This document shows, piece after piece, positions 61,502-64,000 of a DNA stretch of 64,000 bases. Position 1 is the first letter of the stretch. The number at the start of each line of letters is the position of its first letter. The stretch is from positions 1-64,000 of the forward strand of contig JAURHD010000010.1 of NCBI GenBank assembly GCA_030833445.1. The letters are read 5' to 3'. The stretch is from Cephaloticoccus sp. GTDB taxonomy: Bacteria; Verrucomicrobiota; Verrucomicrobiia; Opitutales; Opitutaceae. The position numbers and the translations under genes are program-made. The notes under the pieces were generated by a model that was given only the letters and a program-made list of their open reading frames with translations, was not told the origin of the DNA and searched no databases.

Positions 61502-64000
61502 ATGCCCTCCTTTCTTATCCCGGACCCCAAAATTGAATCGGCCATTCTAGCCAAGGGCCAGCAGCTCTTCGAGTTGATGGAACAACAGCCCACGCCGGCT
61601 CTTTTTTCCAAAAAAGGAGCCTACGCTCGCTTGATGGATTGGTCCATGAAGGACCCCGCCTTCAAAACCCAACTGTTCCGTTTTGTCGATGTCCTGCCTA
61701 CCCTCGGCACCTCCGCCGAAATCGTGCGCCATCTGCAGGAATATCTGGGCGACAAGGCCGTCGCCCTCAAGCCCGCCTTGAAAGCCGGACTGGCAGCCTC
61801 GTCCTTCGCCCCGGCCCTCGTAGCCACGCCGGTCAAGGCGCAGATCGTCGATATGGCCAGTCAGTTTGTGGCCGGCGAAGACGGCGCGGACCTGATCAAG
61901 CAAATCAAACGCAACGCCAAGCAGGGCATAGCCACGACGATTGATCTGCTGGGCGAAACCGTGGTGAGCAGCGCCGAGGCCGACGCCTTTCTTCAACGTA
62001 ATCTCGATATCCTCGATTCCGTATCGAAACACTTTCGTCAGGAAACCACCCCTTGCTTCAGTGACTTGGGGATGGATGGCGCACTGCCACGACTCAATCT
62101 TTCGGTGAAGGTTTCCGCGCTCACGCCCGATGTGCATCCCGCCGATCCGGAAAATTCCATCGCCGCATTGAAGGAACGGCTACGCCCGATTTTGCGGCGC
62201 GCCAAGGAGGTTGGCGCACTAATCAATTTCGACATGGAAAGCTACAAGCTCAAGGACCTTACCTTGGCCTTGTTCAAATCCATCTTTGAGGAGGAAGAAT
62301 TCCGCCAAGCTCCCGCCATCGGCATCGCATTGCAGGCCTACCTGCGCGACTGTGAGCAGGACCTGGGCGCTCTGATTACTTGGGCCCGCCAGCAGCAGCG
62401 TCGCCTCAATGTTCGTCTCGTGAAGGGCGCCTACTGGGACTATGAAACCATCATTGCGCAGCAGCGCGACTGGCCAGTCCCGGTCTGGAGCAAGAAACCG
62501 GAATCAGACGCGAACTTTGAAAAGCTTACCCGGCTGTTGCTGGAAAACATCGACATCGTCACGCCCAACTTCGCCTCGCACAACGTGCGTTCCTGCGCCC
62601 ACGCGATCGCCCAAGCCGAGCAACTCGGCATCGATCCGCGCGCCTACGAATTCCAGGCGCTCTACGGCATGGCGGATGAGTTGAAGCTTTCGTTGATCAA
62701 AATGGGGCATCGCGTGCGCGAGTATTGCGCGATTGGCGAACTGCTGCCCGGCATGGCCTACCTCGTGCGTCGCCTGTTGGAGAACACTTCCAACGAAGGT
62801 TTTCTGCGCATCAAAAACATGGGCGAGGCCACCAAGGAGACACTGCTCGCCAATCCCGCGAATCAGATCGCCGCCGCTCCTGCGCCAATGGAACGCAAGC
62901 CGCGGCCCAGCGGCGCATTCGTTAATGCCGCCAATACGGATTATTCCCAAACGAAGAATCGCGAGAGCCAGCGCGCCGCCCTGACCGCCTACACCGCAAT
63001 GCTGGGCCGAAAATATCCCCTGGTCATAGCCGGACAAAAAATTGCCGATCGCGACTACGTGCCTTCGGTCAATCCCGCCCGGCCTGATCAAGTTGTGGGT
63101 GCGTGGGCTCGCGCCACCATCGCCGACGCCGACGCTGCGGTTGCCGCCGCCAAAACCGCGTTTCCTGCTTGGTCAGCCAAATCCGTCGAGGATCGTGCCG
63201 CGGTGCTGGAACGCGCCGCAGACCTGATGGAGACACGTCGGATGGAATTGAATGCGCTCCTCATTCTGGAAGCCGGCAAGCCCTGGGTTGAGGCCGATGG
63301 GGATGTCTCCGAGGCGATTGATTTCTGCCGCTTTTACGCCGTGGAAATGCGCAAGCTCGCTCTTCCCACGATCACGCAACCGGTGCCGGGAGAGCGCTGC
63401 ACCCAATCTTGGACCGCGCGTGGGGTTGGCGTCGCCATTGCACCGTGGAATTTCCCTTTGGCCATCCTGACTGGTTTGGTCGTCGCCCCTATGGTCGCCG
63501 GCAACACGGTGATTATGAAACCGGCGGAACAAACCTCGGTGATCGGCGCGACCCTGATGGACATATTGGTCGAAGCAGGATTACCCGCCGGGGTCGTCAA
63601 TTTTCTACCGGGCCTGGGCGAAGACGTCGGGGCGCATTTGGTGGCGCACAAGCACGTTGACTTCATTGCCTTCACCGGTTCGCGCGCGGTTGGCTGCCAC
63701 ATTTGGGAAACCGCCGGCCGGACCAAACCCGGACAGCAAAACTTGAAAAAAGTAGTCTGCGAAATGGGCGGGAAAAATGCCCTGATCATCGATACCGATG
63801 CCGATCTCGATGAGGCCATCCCGGCCGCACTTTACAGTGCCTTTGGGTTCAGTGGCCAAAAATGCTCCGCCTTGTCGCGACTGATCGTGCTCGACGGGGT
63901 CTACGATCAATTCGTCGAACGCTTCACCTCCGCGTGCCCGGCTATCCCGGTGGGCGACCCGGCCTTGCCTGGCACCATCATCGGGCCGGTCATCGACGCC
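61502..64000 (+). CDS. putA: Bifunctional proline dehydrogenase / delta-1-pyrroline-5-carboxylate dehydrogenase, partial
   Basis: The frame is open from ATG 61502 to the window edge, exactly 833 codons, so the 3' end is missing. Residues about 80-450 form the FAD TIM barrel, with LNLSVKVSAL, GIALQAYLRD, RLVKGAYWDYE and the YEFQALYGMADEL segment near the flavin. Residues from about 500 are the aldehyde dehydrogenase half: APWNFPLAILTG, AFTGSRAVG, catalytic Glu in VCEMGGKNALI and catalytic Cys in FSGQKCSALSR. It oxidises proline to glutamate, channelling P5C between sites and passing electrons to quinone. No N-terminal RHH domain is present, so it is probably not a self-repressor. Confidence 0.93.
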   Translation, partial: MPSFLIPDPKIESAILAKGQQLFELMEQQPTPALFSKKGAYARLMDWSMKDPAFKTQLFRFVDVLPTLGTSAEIVRHLQEYLGDKAVALKPALKAGLAASSFAPALVATPVKAQIVDMASQFVAGEDGADLIKQIKRNAKQGIATTIDLLGETVVSSAEADAFLQRNLDILDSVSKHFRQETTPCFSDLGMDGALPRLNLSVKVSALTPDVHPADPENSIAALKERLRPILRRAKEVGALINFDMESYKLKDLTLALFKSIFEEEEFRQAPAIGIALQAYLRDCEQDLGALITWARQQQRRLNVRLVKGAYWDYETIIAQQRDWPVPVWSKKPESDANFEKLTRLLLENIDIVTPNFASHNVRSCAHAIAQAEQLGIDPRAYEFQALYGMADELKLSLIKMGHRVREYCAIGELLPGMAYLVRRLLENTSNEGFLRIKNMGEATKETLLANPANQIAAAPAPMERKPRPSGAFVNAANTDYSQTKNRESQRAALTAYTAMLGRKYPLVIAGQKIADRDYVPSVNPARPDQVVGAWARATIADADAAVAAAKTAFPAWSAKSVEDRAAVLERAADLMETRRMELNALLILEAGKPWVEADGDVSEAIDFCRFYAVEMRKLALPTITQPVPGERCTQSWTARGVGVAIAPWNFPLAILTGLVVAPMVAGNTVIMKPAEQTSVIGATLMDILVEAGLPAGVVNFLPGLGEDVGAHLVAHKHVDFIAFTGSRAVGCHIWETAGRTKPGQQNLKKVVCEMGGKNALIIDTDADLDEAIPAALYSAFGFSGQKCSALSRLIVLDGVYDQFVERFTSACPAIPVGDPALPGTIIGPVIDA

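Noticed and set aside
1-64000. CRISPR arrays, insertion sequences, attachment sites, replication origin
   Set aside because: No regularly spaced repeats, no transposase or integrase motifs and no DnaA-box cluster were found on reading the window.

Overview
This window looks like a chromosomal segment of a Gram-negative member of the Verrucomicrobiota, most like the Opitutales. That is inference from gene content. The pointers are a PEP-CTERM exported protein, a large TonB-dependent receptor with an N-terminal carboxypeptidase-regulatory-like domain, a three-subunit succinate dehydrogenase with one cytochrome b subunit, a TorF-like outer-membrane protein, an MlaEFD lipid-transport locus and starts without clear Shine-Dalgarno motifs. 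No insertion sequence, prophage, plasmid gene or CRISPR array was seen.

Layout. 0-10 kb: hisC with a HAD phosphatase, a GH4 alpha-galactosidase divergent from its likely AraC regulator, a DEAD-box helicase, a GNAT acetyltransferase, an HPt protein, and a run of damaged genes (response regulator, DJ-1/PfpI-like protein, small lipoprotein) around an EamA exporter and a sugar-isomerase-like protein. 10.8-20 kb: a two-subunit Na+/solute symporter, gpsA, lysA, small membrane proteins and sdhCAB. 20-31 kb: a CoA-ligase-like enzyme, Nudix and LysM proteins, tRNA-Pro, a PEP-CTERM gene interrupted at a G7 tract, a TPR membrane protein, a DUF3568 lipoprotein, carB, a degenerate NtrC-like regulator and pilC. 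31-39 kb: tRNA-Gly, a phosphoribosyltransferase, a membrane protein, rsmE, rsmD, an MBL-fold gene with an amber stop, then a WPL-repeat exported protein running directly into mlaE-mlaF-mlaD. 39-46 kb: arginine synthesis (argG, argF, argD, argB; argJ divergent; argC convergent). 46-53 kb: rplM-rpsI, a TorF-like protein, DUF423, CCA transferase, transaldolase, MOSC protein and a GH20-like glycosidase. 53-64 kb: TonB receptor, purE-purK, an ECF sigma/putative anti-sigma operon with a bactofilin-like/RDD membrane protein, and the first 833 codons of putA.

Working together, argJ, argB, argC, argD, argF and argG with carB cover the route from glutamate to argininosuccinate apart from carA and argH, which are not in view. 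Sdh links the TCA cycle to the quinone pool, and PutA would feed proline-derived glutamate and electrons into the same network. GH4, the GH20-like enzyme and the TonB receptor suggest growth on glycans.

The most distinctive observations are (i) six genes interrupted by different lesions (an extra base, a loss at a catalytic loop, an imperfect 10-bp duplication, a G7 tract, a C-terminal shift and an amber stop), none of them core metabolic genes; (ii) an undescribed-looking WPL-repeat exported protein packed against mlaEFD; and (iii) a sigma-factor operon encoding a membrane protein that joins bactofilin-like repeats to an RDD domain. Whether the lesions are real gene decay, phase variation or assembly error cannot be settled from one sequence.
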